Shown: positions 47,469 to 56,396 of the stretch, piece after piece | How the letters are laid out: each line of letters starts with the position of its first letter | How positions within the stretch are numbered: position 1 is the stretch's first letter | DNA from: Mucilaginibacter tundrae | GTDB lineage: Bacteria > Bacteroidota > Bacteroidia > Sphingobacteriales > Sphingobacteriaceae | DNA: 64,000 nucleotides | Assembly (NCBI RefSeq): GCF_013408825.1 | Contig: NZ_JACCBZ010000007.1 | Span: 214,680 to 278,679 of the forward strand | Direction of reading: 5' to 3' | Program-made: the position numbers and the translations under genes | Notes under the pieces: model-generated | What the model saw: the letters and a program-made list of their open reading frames with translations, nothing else | Told to the model about the DNA's origin: nothing | The model's database searches: none

Positions 47469-47702
47469 TTAAATGTATCCTTTTTTAACAAACTTGTTGA
47501 TACAAGCAGTTATCCCGTTTTTAGTGATCGTTTTCACTGCAGATGTAGAAACCTTTAAGGTTATCCATTTATCTTCTTCGGGAATGTAAAACCTTTTAAG
47601 TTTTAAGTTCGGATGAAATCTACGTTTGGTTTTAACGTTTGAGTTAGAAACGTTGTTACCAACCATTGATGCTTTTCCTGTTAAATCACATATTCTTGAC
47701 AT
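47469..47702 (-). CDS. rpmB: 50S ribosomal protein L28
   Basis: A 77-residue L28 starting MSRICDLTGKASMVGNNVSN. The frame stays open to 47774, but the ATG at 47702 gives the conserved N-terminus and leaves room for the promoter at 47744-47774. KTKRRFHPNLKLKRFYIPE is the central family motif. It leads the rpmB-rpmG-bL38 unit. Confidence 0.96.
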   Translation of the reverse strand: MSRICDLTGKASMVGNNVSNSNVKTKRRFHPNLKLKRFYIPEEDKWITLKVSTSAVKTITKNGITACINKFVKKGYI

Positions 47703-47743
47703 GACAAATCTTTTTAATGGTAACTCCTGATTAAAAGAGTTTG

Positions 47744-47774
47744 CAAATATCAGGAAATTAAGTGAATTAGTCAA
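47744..47774 (-). promoter_or_regulatory. Putative promoter of rpmB
   Basis: On the minus strand TTG (47772-47774, -33) is followed after 20 bases by GATATTTG (47744-47751), matching the TAnnTTTG box at its TTTG half. The ATG would lie about 35 bases after transcription start. Confidence 0.45.
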
Positions 47775-47945
47775 CAGTGTTTTTAAAATAATTAAAAAAA
47801 GATTGTAGATAGAGAATTTGGGTGGTGGGGGACTGCATCTTAGTATTTGCTGGGATTAAATTGAAAAAGTGCCGACACTGTTTTGTCAGTAATTAACAGT
47901 GAATACTCATCCGGCCTTTGCAAAATGATGATTTTAGTGATAAAT

Positions 47946-47967
47946 GCCATGTGTCCGCACACATGGC
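47946..47967. other. Perfect 9-bp hairpin upstream of acs
   Basis: GCCATGTGT (47946-47954) pairs perfectly with ACACATGGC (47959-47967) around a CCGC loop, followed by TTATTTT on the plus strand. It lies about 100 bases before acs in the 364-base rpmB-acs gap. It could be a terminator, an attenuator or an operator; nothing else in the gap reads as a gene. Confidence 0.5.
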
Positions 47968-48066
47968 TTATTTTAAAAAGTGACTATACTTATTAAAAGT
48001 TTGTTAATTGTGTGTATCGTAGGAGAAATTTACTAATTTACGCCGCCAATATAAAATACATTACCT

Positions 48067-49968
48067 ATGAGGATCAGATCATTTCCTGAGTACCAGGAAG
48101 CCTATAAAAAAAGCGTTGAACAACCGGAACAATTTTGGAAAGAAGTTGCGGACACTTTTTTATGGAAAAAGAAATGGGACAAAATACTTACCTGGAATTT
48201 TAAAGAACCCAAAGTGGAATGGTTCAAAGGCGCGAAGCTTAATATTACAGAGAATTGCCTTGACCGACACCTGGAAACATTAGGTGATAAGCCTGCTATT
48301 ATATGGGAACCAAACGATCCGGAAGAAAATCATCGGGTGCTAACCTATAAACAGTTATACGACAAGGTTTGCCAGTTCGCCAATGTTTTGAAAAATAACG
48401 GCGCTAAAAAAGGCGACCGTATATGTATATATATGCCAATGGTTCCCGAACTGGCGATCGCTGTTTTGGCTTGCGCGAGGATTGGCGCTATTCACTCCGT
48501 AGTGTTCGGTGGGTTTTCGGCGCAATCTATTGCAGACAGAATATTGGATGCGGAATGTAATATTGTTATCACTACCGATGGTGGTGTGAGGGGCGATAAG
48601 CAGATCCCGATGAAAAACGTGATTGACGATGCCTTGGTGCGTTGCCCATCGGTTAAAAAAGTGATCGTGCTTACTCATACCCGCACGCCGGTATCGATGA
48701 TAAAAGGCCGCGATGTTTGGTGGGAAGATGAAATTAAAAAGGTAGAAACCCGTGGCACAACAAATTGCGATGCAGAAGAAATGGAAGCGGAGGATATGCT
48801 GTTCATTTTGTATACATCAGGTTCAACAGGCAAACCTAAGGGCGTGGTACATACCTGCGGTGGTTATATGGTTTATACGGGTTATACCTTTGCCAATGCT
48901 TTCCAGTACGAACCCGGCGAGGTTTATTTTTGTACGGCTGATATCGGCTGGATAACCGGGCATTCTTATATCGTATATGGCCCGCTTTCGCAAGGCGCGA
49001 CTACAGTAATGTTTGAGGGTGTACCTACCTGGCCGGATGCGGGCAGATTTTGGGATATAGTAGATAAATACAAGGTTAATATATTTTACACCGCGCCAAC
49101 TGCTATCCGCTCGTTAATGAGCTTTGGGTTGGATAAGGTAAATGATAAAGACCTGAGTTCACTTAAGAAATTAGGCTCAGTAGGTGAGCCTTTGAACGAG
49201 GAGGCCTGGCATTGGTTTGATGAGCATATCGGTAAAAAGAATTGCCCTATTGTAGACACCTGGTGGCAGACTGAAACGGGCGGGTTTATGATATCGCCGA
49301 TAGCGAACGTTACCCCATTAAAACCGGGTTATGCTACTTTGCCTTTACCGGGCGTTCAGCCAGTTTTGGTTGATGAAAAAGGCGAGGTGATTGAAGGTAA
49401 TGGCGTAAGCGGAAACCTGTGTATCAAATTCCCTTGGCCGGGCATGCTACGTACTACTTATGGCGACCATGAGCGTTGCCGCACTACCTACTTTGCCACT
49501 TATCCCGATCTGTATTTTACAGGCGATGGTTGCCTGCGCGATGAGGATGGTTATTATAGAATAACAGGCCGTGTTGATGATGTGTTGAATGTATCTGGTC
49601 ACCGAATTGGTACTGCCGAGGTGGAGAACGCGATTAACATGCATAGCAGCGTGGTAGAATCAGCTGTTGTGGGTTATCCGCATGATATAAAAGGACAAGG
49701 TGTTTACGCCTTTGTGGTTAGCCCCGGTAAACATGGCAATGAAGACCTTACACGCAAGGATATTATGGCGACGGTATCGCGCATTATCGGCCCGATAGCT
49801 AAACCTGATAAAATTCAGTTTGTAACTGGTTTGCCTAAAACACGCTCCGGTAAAATTATGCGCAGGATATTAAGGAAGATTGCTGAAGGTGATACGTCGA
49901 ACTTAGGTGACATTAGTACGTTGCTCGATCCGGGTGTGGTGGAGGATATTAAGAACGGGGCTCTTTAG
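48067..49968 (+). CDS. acs: Acetyl-CoA synthetase (AMP-forming)
   Basis: A 633-residue ANL-superfamily enzyme that activates acetate to acetyl-CoA through acetyl-AMP. The A3 phosphate-binding loop FILYTSGSTGKPKGVVH is near residue 255, VDTWWQTETGG near 400 is the acetate-binding signature of Acs, and TRSGKIMRR holds the catalytic, acetylation-controlled lysine K596. Length and N-terminal FPEYQEAYKKSVEQPEQFWK fit the family. It stands alone; a repeat-rich gap follows. Confidence 0.96.
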   Translation: MRIRSFPEYQEAYKKSVEQPEQFWKEVADTFLWKKKWDKILTWNFKEPKVEWFKGAKLNITENCLDRHLETLGDKPAIIWEPNDPEENHRVLTYKQLYDKVCQFANVLKNNGAKKGDRICIYMPMVPELAIAVLACARIGAIHSVVFGGFSAQSIADRILDAECNIVITTDGGVRGDKQIPMKNVIDDALVRCPSVKKVIVLTHTRTPVSMIKGRDVWWEDEIKKVETRGTTNCDAEEMEAEDMLFILYTSGSTGKPKGVVHTCGGYMVYTGYTFANAFQYEPGEVYFCTADIGWITGHSYIVYGPLSQGATTVMFEGVPTWPDAGRFWDIVDKYKVNIFYTAPTAIRSLMSFGLDKVNDKDLSSLKKLGSVGEPLNEEAWHWFDEHIGKKNCPIVDTWWQTETGGFMISPIANVTPLKPGYATLPLPGVQPVLVDEKGEVIEGNGVSGNLCIKFPWPGMLRTTYGDHERCRTTYFATYPDLYFTGDGCLRDEDGYYRITGRVDDVLNVSGHRIGTAEVENAINMHSSVVESAVVGYPHDIKGQGVYAFVVSPGKHGNEDLTRKDIMATVSRIIGPIAKPDKIQFVTGLPKTRSGKIMRRILRKIAEGDTSNLGDISTLLDPGVVEDIKNGAL

Positions 49969-49971
49969 AGG

Positions 49972-50068
49972 AGAGTCAAGAATCAAGAGTCAGGAATCAA
50001 GACGGTATAAAAGAATTCTGTTGCGCGGGGTCCTCTTCGAGAGACCCTGCGGGGACAGAGAAGAATCC
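49972..50068. repeat. Repeat-rich gap between acs and the PAS gene (families A and E)
   Basis: Bases 49973-50002 contain AGTCAAGAATCAAGAGTCAG, closely related to the atpD-atpC palindrome (family A). Bases 50023-50047 hold a hairpin of GGGTC-CTC with GAG-A-GACCC around TTC, then 50058-50070 reads GAGAAGAATCCTG. A matching inverted element (family E) lies at 51893-51914, beyond the PAS gene. Confidence 0.55.
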
Positions 50069-50086
50069 TGCGAAGAAATAGTAATT

Positions 50087-51730
50087 CTACCCGTCTTTTT
50101 CATTATCCGACGCATCATTCGCCAGGTCGATTATAATATCATCCAGCCGTTGCAGCTCAATTTGTATTTTGTCTATAAGGTCTTTATCTTCCGGATCATC
50201 CCTTAAAATAGCTATCAGTCCTTTTAAATTTGCCAATGGACTGCGTACTAAATGCGATTGCTTCCACGCCATATCCTGGATACTGTTAAGGTGATCATGG
50301 ATCTTGGTGTAGGCAGCTTTTAGGTTTTCTTCAGCATTTTTTCGTTCCGTGATATTCGATAAAGCCAGTATAATACCGAATATTTCGTTCTCATCGTTGG
50401 TTATTGGAAATAATCGGACGTAATACCAAGCCAAAGAGCCGTCAGACTGCGGGTAACTGATTTCATAGCTGACATTACCCCCTGCCAATACCTTGTTGGC
50501 ATACTCCAAAAATTTGGGGAAGCGCTCCTTAGGGAAATAATCAGCAAGGCGGTCGCCTTTAGCGGGCATGTGATGATATTGTTCAATTACAAATGAAACC
50601 GCCATTTGGTTAAAGCCCGTTACGTTAAGCTGCCTATCAAATAACGTGTAGGCTGTGTCGGTAATTTCCAGTATGGTTTGCAGGTTTGCTTTGTAGCGCT
50701 TTAACGCTTTTTCCTTTTCCCAGCGTTCGGTAACGTCAATCATCGTCCCAAAAATGGTTGATATACCGTTTACTAATACCCTGCTGCCTGAAAATTCAAC
50801 CTGAATAGGTTCGTCAGTTTTCTTTTTGCCGGTTACTTCATAATTAACAAAATCAATTTCACCACGGTGGCGTGCCTGGATATTTTGTCTTACCAGTTCA
50901 TGGTAATCGGGCGTAATAATGGTCTCGATCAGGCTTGTTTTTATATCAGTTAGTTCTTCGGGGCTATAACCAAAAATTTGCGCAAATTTTTGATTTACAT
51001 AGATGAAATGTTCCTCCTGAATAAGATAAATACCGATGTTAGCTTTTTCTGACAGGGTGTGAAACCTTAACTCAACCTCATGGAGCTCAGCTTCTATTCG
51101 CTTTCTGTCAGAAATATTTCTAACAACAACAAACACCTCATCATCACCAAATTTGGTCAAATCTAATTCAACATCTACGCCCTGTCCGTTTTTACAGATT
51201 AAACAAGTTTCAATGATTTCAGAATCCCCATTTTCAGGTACCAAGTGTATATCAAGGATCGACCGTTTTTGATCAATTATAAACTTAACGTTATGCTTTA
51301 AAAGCTCATCCTTTGAATAGCCGATTAAATTACACATGCTTTTATTAGCATCGGTAATATTGCCTTTAATGTCAGTTATATAAATTGCATAGATGGCATT
51401 TTCTATCAGTTGCTGGTATTTATGTTCGCTCTTTTTAACTTTTTTGAGCAGGCTACGAATAGCTATAGAACGGTCGTCTAATCTTGTATAACGTTCAGTT
51501 AAAATTTTTACATCTAATTCAGCTTTTAAACGCTTTAAATTATTCCACTCCAAATAATTAGTCGCGCGTAAAATTATCCAGCATAAAATGCCAGAAAAAA
51601 AGAGGCTGGTTTCGGAAATGTATAATGTTTTACCGCCAATATGGGTGAAATAAATCAGCCCTTGCGCAATAGCAAAAACTATCAATAAAGATGCAATAAC
51701 TATTGTCCTGCCTTTTTTGTGGGAGCGCAT
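50087..51730 (-). CDS. Membrane PAS sensor protein ending in a histidine-bearing helix, no ATPase domain
   Basis: A 547-residue protein. Two N-terminal helices (about 10-28 and 36-54) anchor it; a coiled stretch leads to four PAS domains (about 105-215, 220-335, 345-455; the first two are linked). PAS signatures include YAIYITDIKGNITDANKSMC and IFGYSPEELTDIK. The end, WKQSHLVRSPLANLKGLIAI, resembles a histidine-kinase dimerisation helix with H493, but only 54 residues follow and no HATPase domain exists, nor is one encoded nearby. It may be a signalling scaffold or act with another kinase. No response regulator is adjacent. Confidence 0.85.
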   Translation of the reverse strand: MRSHKKGRTIVIASLLIVFAIAQGLIYFTHIGGKTLYISETSLFFSGILCWIILRATNYLEWNNLKRLKAELDVKILTERYTRLDDRSIAIRSLLKKVKKSEHKYQQLIENAIYAIYITDIKGNITDANKSMCNLIGYSKDELLKHNVKFIIDQKRSILDIHLVPENGDSEIIETCLICKNGQGVDVELDLTKFGDDEVFVVVRNISDRKRIEAELHEVELRFHTLSEKANIGIYLIQEEHFIYVNQKFAQIFGYSPEELTDIKTSLIETIITPDYHELVRQNIQARHRGEIDFVNYEVTGKKKTDEPIQVEFSGSRVLVNGISTIFGTMIDVTERWEKEKALKRYKANLQTILEITDTAYTLFDRQLNVTGFNQMAVSFVIEQYHHMPAKGDRLADYFPKERFPKFLEYANKVLAGGNVSYEISYPQSDGSLAWYYVRLFPITNDENEIFGIILALSNITERKNAEENLKAAYTKIHDHLNSIQDMAWKQSHLVRSPLANLKGLIAILRDDPEDKDLIDKIQIELQRLDDIIIDLANDASDNEKDG

Positions 51731-51892
51731 AATTATGATAATGAAGCCTTTGTTTGATGGAGTTTACTGAATAAAGTTAAAATTAATTTAATAGTAATAA
51801 ACAACTTGTTTTGAAATATGAGCTATATATCAGGTGTTTAGTTTCTGTAGCAATTATAGAATAGGGCTTGATGTTCAGCATAAACGCAAGAA

Positions 51893-51914
51893 TCCTTCTC
51901 AGAAGACCCTGCGC
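51893..51914. repeat. Family E repeat, inverted relative to 50023
   Basis: On the minus strand this reads GCGCAGGGTCTTCTGAGAAG and on, matching GCGCGGGGTCCTCTTCGAGA at 50023. The two lie in opposite orientation on either side of the PAS gene. The TTCTCAGAA core is itself palindromic. Confidence 0.45.
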
Positions 51915-51932
51915 TTACCAGGAAACTTTTAA

Positions 51933-53819
51933 TTAATTACCCAACTGATATACAAGTTGACTGATACTTAATATTATTGAATCAGGCTCATTCTTGTCAA
52001 AAACCTTTAATGCAAGCGCCCATTCTGCGCTTTGGGTTGGCGGTTGATTTGTAGCAAACCATGTTTCGGCAGCCGTTACAAGCTCAGCTGCTATTGCTGA
52101 TGATAAACTTGTAGGGGGCAGAAGTAATACGGGTGTTTGGATCATAAGGCCTTTATTTCCATCACTATCAATTGATATTGGCTGTAAATAACTTACTTCC
52201 ACTGAAATCAATTTGCTATCGGAGGCCTTCCCGAATAGTTGCGCGAAGAATGCTTCCAGCCCGGCTGTGAAATTAGAGCCAGCCTTCGTTATATCTATTG
52301 GTTTATCGAATACATATACCGGGCTGACCGGAACAGTATTAACGGCATCTGATATCAAAATAAAAGCAGGGTTTGTGGTTATTCCGGGTATCAATTCCTG
52401 GTTTCTTATTATTTTTAATTGCGCATCCGCAACGGATGCTTTCTCAAATGGCAGCGCTAAAAACGACATTTTAATAACCGGCATTACGCTTGTTTCTTCT
52501 TCAATTAGGTATAGCACGGAACGCTCTGTTAGTTTTTCTGTTTTGAGCAGAGTAAATGAGCCAGATGTGCTTTGTATGTGTAATGTCGGCCAATTGATAG
52601 CTTCATCATCAGTACTGATCCCTGATAGGATGATAGATTTTAAAGACCCGCTTTCATTGTAGTTGGAATGGGTAATAAATTGATGTTTTATTTCTCCTTT
52701 TGCTGCCGCATCGATAGCTAACACTGGGGAAAGTTCAGGTGATCTAACCGACCAGTTATTAACAATGTTTTCCGTTAGATGAGCGAAGCTTTTAACCGCA
52801 TTTATATATTGAACAGATGGTGGTAGTAAGTTATCAGCTTCCAAAATTTTCCATAAATTATTAGCGACAAATTCATATTGCGCTAACGCAGAAAACAGGT
52901 CCTTTATGATTGCAGCAGTATTTACCAAACCATCAGCCTGTGAAGGATTAAACTTCACATCAATTATCACCTGGTCCTGCACTGCCGGTGGCATCATGAA
53001 ACTGAGATTGTAGTCCCATAAAGTAAGCTCCTTCACTATCTGTGTTCCGTCTGGCGAGCCTTGTACCGCTTCTTGCTTTACTAATACCGGGGGTGCAGGC
53101 GGCGCATTTAAAGGTATGGGAACTTCAACCTGGTAACTAAGGCTAAGGGCGTTATTTTGCAAAAAGTTTCCCTGCGTAATTGCAGGTTGATAGGCATCTG
53201 TTTGCTGTACTAAACTAAGTGTTGCTTTAGCGCCTTTTTGATATGAAGGTTGATCAGTACTAATAGAAAAATTAAGATATTTAAATGACTGATTGTTGCC
53301 CGGCTGTGAAGCTTCAAATTGTAAAACCGCATTGGCAAGGTATGCATCCGTAATATCTGTATCTAAGTAGTGCTCAAAAGCTTTACTTGCTATGTTAAGT
53401 GCACGCGATTCAGCGGGATCAGCCACCCCAGCCAAAATACTCAGCCCTGCAGCTATGTTAGATACTAAGGTTTTTTTAGCCTCCAATATTTTCGCTATTT
53501 GCACACTTAGTGCATCCGCTTTATTTGTAGTTATATTAGTGGCTTCATTCAGAAATTTTTGGAGGTCGCGTAAAAAAAGCGCGAACAACTGATCTGCATC
53601 CATTCCATTAAACGTTGTCGTAATTGGATTACCAAGATTACCATTGGCATCGAGCTGCGCTAATTCTTCTGTACGTTTTATTAAATGTTTATAGTATGGC
53701 GGCAATGAAAAAACCTGCGATTGAAGTTTTATTTCATTCAAATCCTTTATATTAAAGTTAAGATCTTCAATTAAAGGGGTGCTTTTATCATTTAAGTTCA
53801 AAATCGCGTGTATGTTCAT
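51933..53819 (-). CDS. Large protein of unknown function
   Basis: A 628-residue protein I do not recognise. It has no signal peptide and no membrane helix. Residues 1-180 are helical (LQSQVFSLPPYYKHLIKRTE, AQLDANGNLGNP), followed by an alternating beta-rich region (about 195-600) with strings such as ISTDQPSYQKGAKATLSLVQ that resemble beta-sandwich strands, and a helical end. Codon use looks normal for the window. It is a single-gene unit between the PAS gene and the divergent csbD. The gene is intact, so it is presumably expressed; a role in a multi-protein assembly is possible but unsupported. Confidence 0.7.
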   Translation of the reverse strand: MNIHAILNLNDKSTPLIEDLNFNIKDLNEIKLQSQVFSLPPYYKHLIKRTEELAQLDANGNLGNPITTTFNGMDADQLFALFLRDLQKFLNEATNITTNKADALSVQIAKILEAKKTLVSNIAAGLSILAGVADPAESRALNIASKAFEHYLDTDITDAYLANAVLQFEASQPGNNQSFKYLNFSISTDQPSYQKGAKATLSLVQQTDAYQPAITQGNFLQNNALSLSYQVEVPIPLNAPPAPPVLVKQEAVQGSPDGTQIVKELTLWDYNLSFMMPPAVQDQVIIDVKFNPSQADGLVNTAAIIKDLFSALAQYEFVANNLWKILEADNLLPPSVQYINAVKSFAHLTENIVNNWSVRSPELSPVLAIDAAAKGEIKHQFITHSNYNESGSLKSIILSGISTDDEAINWPTLHIQSTSGSFTLLKTEKLTERSVLYLIEEETSVMPVIKMSFLALPFEKASVADAQLKIIRNQELIPGITTNPAFILISDAVNTVPVSPVYVFDKPIDITKAGSNFTAGLEAFFAQLFGKASDSKLISVEVSYLQPISIDSDGNKGLMIQTPVLLLPPTSLSSAIAAELVTAAETWFATNQPPTQSAEWALALKVFDKNEPDSIILSISQLVYQLGN

Positions 53820-53979
53820 GCCGGGTTTAGATTTCTTTTTGGAGGATTATAATTATTAAATTAAAGATATAAACTTATGCGTTAATTCCTCATCCTTTTT
53901 AATTATGATAAAAGTAAAAGGCTCATCAAACCAAACTAATCCACTGGTGTTATTTAACTACATCTAAAATAAAAACATC

Positions 53980-54165
53980 ATGAGTGATTTAAAATTAAAA
54001 GGCACCTGGAACGAGTTGAAAGGGAAAGTGAAACAAGCCTATGGCGACCTGACTGATGACGATCTGGTACGCGAAGAAGGTAAAGACGACGAAATGCTGG
54101 GCAAGCTCCAGCAGAAAACCGGCAAGAGCCGCGATGAGGTGGTTGACTGGTTAAACAGCTTATAA
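53980..54165 (+). CDS. CsbD family stress protein
   Basis: A 61-residue acidic helical protein. [20 protein letters not shown] near the start is diagnostic for CsbD, followed by [20 protein letters not shown]. CsbD proteins are stress-induced in many bacteria with unknown function. It is a single-gene transcript ended by a long hairpin near 54258. Confidence 0.93.
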   Translation: MSDLKLKGTWNELKGKVKQAYGDLTDDDLVREEGKDDEMLGKLQQKTGKSRDEVVDWLNSL

Positions 54166-54257
54166 AATTGATTCAAAATCGCATAAACACGCTAAAAAGC
54201 ATCGTTTTTGTGCGAAAATCAGGCGAAAAATAGCCGTTTTAAGGTATAAAATACTTC

Positions 54258-54305
54258 AAAAAGCGCTAAAAATGATCCTAATATGGATTGTTTTTGGCGC
54301 TTTTT
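54258..54305 (+). terminator. Long-stem terminator downstream of csbD
   Basis: AAAAAGCGCTAAAAATGATC (54258-54277) pairs with GATTGTTTTTGGCGCTTTTT (54286-54305) in a 20-bp stem with few mismatches or wobbles and an 8-base loop. The T-run belongs to the stem, so the hairpin also works in reverse. A weaker relative (CGCTAAAAAGC with CGTTTTTGTGCG) lies near 54190-54216. Confidence 0.6.
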
Positions 54306-54342
54306 ATGTATAAAAAGGCACTTTTTAGATGCAAAACTGTTC

Positions 54343-54385
54343 CATGTGTACCAATTGTTTCACTTATTCGTGAAACAGTTACATG
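54343..54385. other. Inverted repeat upstream of surE
   Basis: TGTTTCAC (54356-54363) pairs perfectly with GTGAAACA (54370-54377); outside it CATGT (54343-54347) pairs with ACATG (54381-54385). The spacing and position, about 50 bases before surE and 30 before its -7 box, suit an operator or a transcript hairpin. Confidence 0.5.
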
Positions 54386-54417
54386 AAATTCTATAAATCA
54401 TATCCGTCAAAATGTGT

Positions 54418-54425
54418 TAATTTTG
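54418..54425 (+). promoter_or_regulatory. Putative -7 element of surE
   Basis: TAATTTTG matches TAnnTTTG exactly and ends seven bases before the ATG, implying an almost leaderless message. The match could be chance; no clear -33 box was seen. Confidence 0.4.
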
Positions 54426-54432
54426 AGGCGAT

Positions 54433-55203
54433 ATGAAATCCAGACCAACCATACTTGTAGTAAACGATGACGGCATAACCGCGCCGGGCATAAAAGCGTT
54501 AATAGATGTAGTGAAGGAACTCGGCAGGGTAGTAGTGGTAGCACCCGATAGCCCGCAATCGGGTATGGGGCATGCCATTACCATAGGTAAACCACTACGT
54601 TTTGATAAGGTAGATATTTACGAAGACGTAGAGATGTACCGCTGCTCAGGCACCCCGGTTGATTGCGTAAAGCTGGCTGTAAACTCGGTATTTAAAGGTA
54701 AAAAGCCGGATCTGTGTGTGTCTGGGATTAATCATGGTTTGAATAATTCTATCAATGTGCTGTATTCGGGTACCATGTCGGCAGCGGTTGAGGGTGCCAT
54801 TGAGAGTATCCCGTCCATTGGTTTTTCGCTGGATGATTATACGCTGCAGGCTGATTTTAGCCACTGCAAAAAATATGTAAAAGAACTGGCCATGCAGGTA
54901 TTGGAGCACGGTTTGCCACCGGCAACATTGTTAAATGTGAATTTCCCGGCAGGCGGAGGTATCAAAGGAATAAAGATATGTCGCCAGGCCAACGCCAAAT
55001 GGGCTGAGGAATTTGATGAGCGCATCGATCCGCATAAACGCCCTTATTACTGGCTAACTGGTGTGTTCCAAAACAATGATGCAGGCGAGGACACAGATAA
55101 CTGGGCATTGGATAATCATTATGTATCGGTGGTTCCGGTTCAGTTTGATATGACGGCGCATCATGCCATACCGGTATTAAACAGCTGGAAATTTAATATA
55201 TAA
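54433..55203 (+). CDS. surE: 5'/3'-nucleotidase SurE
   Basis: A 256-residue metal-dependent phosphatase acting on nucleoside monophosphates. The N-terminal motif ILVVNDDGITAPGIKAL holds the metal-binding Asp-Asp, VVAPDSPQSGMGHAIT follows, and PDLCVSGINHGLNN carries the conserved asparagine. Length is typical. It precedes lpxB by six bases, so the two are co-transcribed, an arrangement common in Bacteroidota. Confidence 0.96.
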   Translation: MKSRPTILVVNDDGITAPGIKALIDVVKELGRVVVVAPDSPQSGMGHAITIGKPLRFDKVDIYEDVEMYRCSGTPVDCVKLAVNSVFKGKKPDLCVSGINHGLNNSINVLYSGTMSAAVEGAIESIPSIGFSLDDYTLQADFSHCKKYVKELAMQVLEHGLPPATLLNVNFPAGGGIKGIKICRQANAKWAEEFDERIDPHKRPYYWLTGVFQNNDAGEDTDNWALDNHYVSVVPVQFDMTAHHAIPVLNSWKFNI

Positions 55204-55209
55204 TCCCGG

Positions 55210-56322
55210 ATGAAATATTATCTGGTAGCAGGCGAGGCCTCGGGCGATCTACACGGCGCCAATTTGATGAATGCTTTGAAAAAAGCAGATCAGCAAGCTG
55301 AATTCCGCTATTTTGGAGGTGACCTGATGCAGGCAGAGGGCGGTACGCTAATTAAGCATTACGCCGATATGGCCTTTATGGGCTTTATTGAGGTAGTGGC
55401 TAATCTGCCCCAGATATTAAAAAACCTTAGCTTCTGTAAACAAGATATTGCTCATTATCAGCCGGATGTTCTGATTTTGATCGACTTTCCCGGCTTTAAT
55501 TTAAAAATAGCTGAGTTCGCCAAAAAAAATGGCTTGCTGGTTTGCTATTACATATCCCCCAAGGTTTGGGCCTGGAACCAAAAACGAGTATTGAAGATCA
55601 AAAAGGTAGTCGATCACATGTTCTGCATCCTGCCTTTTGAAGTTGATTTCTACAAGGAGTGGGGTATGAAGGTGGATTATGTTGGCAATCCATTACTGGA
55701 TGCTAAAGCCGCATTTGTGTCTGATGTGAATTTTTATACTAATAACCATCTACCTGAAAAGAAAATAATAGCGCTGTTGCCCGGTAGTCGTAAGCAGGAG
55801 ATAAGTCGTTTACTGCCGGATATGCTTGGTGTAACCGATCAATTCCCAGATCATCAGTTTGTAATTGCCGGTGCACCATCGTTCCAAAAAGAATATTATG
55901 ATCAATTTTTGGGTAGTAAGAATATTCCAATAGTATTTAACGCCACCTATGATCTATTAAAAAATGCTGATGCCGCGGTTGTAGCATCAGGCACAGCAAC
56001 GTTGGAGGCAGCTTTGTTTGATGTACCGCAGGTGGTGGTTTATAAAGGCAATAATATATCTATCACGATTGCCCGTATGGTAGTGAAGATAAAATTTATC
56101 TCGTTGGTAAACCTGATCATGGATAAATTGGTGGTTAAAGAACTTATACAACAGGATTGCACACCGCAAGCCATTGCCGCCGAGCTTGACCTGATTGTTA
56201 ATAATAATGATTACCGAAAAGAGATGCTCAATAACTATGATGAGCTGGATGGGCGTATGGGCAAACCCGGTGCATCAGCTAAAACAGCGGCTTTAATTAT
56301 AAAATATGCGGCAAAAAAATAA
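55210..56322 (+). CDS. lpxB: Lipid-A-disaccharide synthase
   Basis: A 370-residue GT19 enzyme that joins UDP-2,3-diacylglucosamine and lipid X in lipid A synthesis at the inner membrane. YLVAGEASGDLHGANLMNAL is the diagnostic opening; YYISPKVWAWNQKRV and ALLPGSRKQEI are further hallmarks. It follows surE closely and its stop codon is the first base of a strong terminator. Confidence 0.96.
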   Translation: MKYYLVAGEASGDLHGANLMNALKKADQQAEFRYFGGDLMQAEGGTLIKHYADMAFMGFIEVVANLPQILKNLSFCKQDIAHYQPDVLILIDFPGFNLKIAEFAKKNGLLVCYYISPKVWAWNQKRVLKIKKVVDHMFCILPFEVDFYKEWGMKVDYVGNPLLDAKAAFVSDVNFYTNNHLPEKKIIALLPGSRKQEISRLLPDMLGVTDQFPDHQFVIAGAPSFQKEYYDQFLGSKNIPIVFNATYDLLKNADAAVVASGTATLEAALFDVPQVVVYKGNNISITIARMVVKIKFISLVNLIMDKLVVKELIQQDCTPQAIAAELDLIVNNNDYRKEMLNNYDELDGRMGKPGASAKTAALIIKYAAKK

Positions 56323-56354
56323 AGCCCTGCAAAAATGCGGGGCTTTATCGTTTT
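56321..56354 (+). terminator. Rho-independent terminator of surE-lpxB
   Basis: AAAGCCCTGC (56321-56330) pairs with GCGGGGCTTT (56337-56346, one wobble), followed by ATCGTTTT. The stop codon of lpxB overlaps the stem. The near-symmetric stem may also serve the convergent small-protein genes. Confidence 0.7.
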
Positions 56355-56396
56355 CATAGGTGGATGTAAATTCGATAGGTAGATGTATATGATTGA

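Noticed and set aside
52213..52662. 149-residue plus-strand open frame opposite the 628-residue unknown
   Set aside because: The minus-strand frame is over 600 codons and starts and stops cleanly; the antisense frame has no promoter-like signal or recognisable motif.
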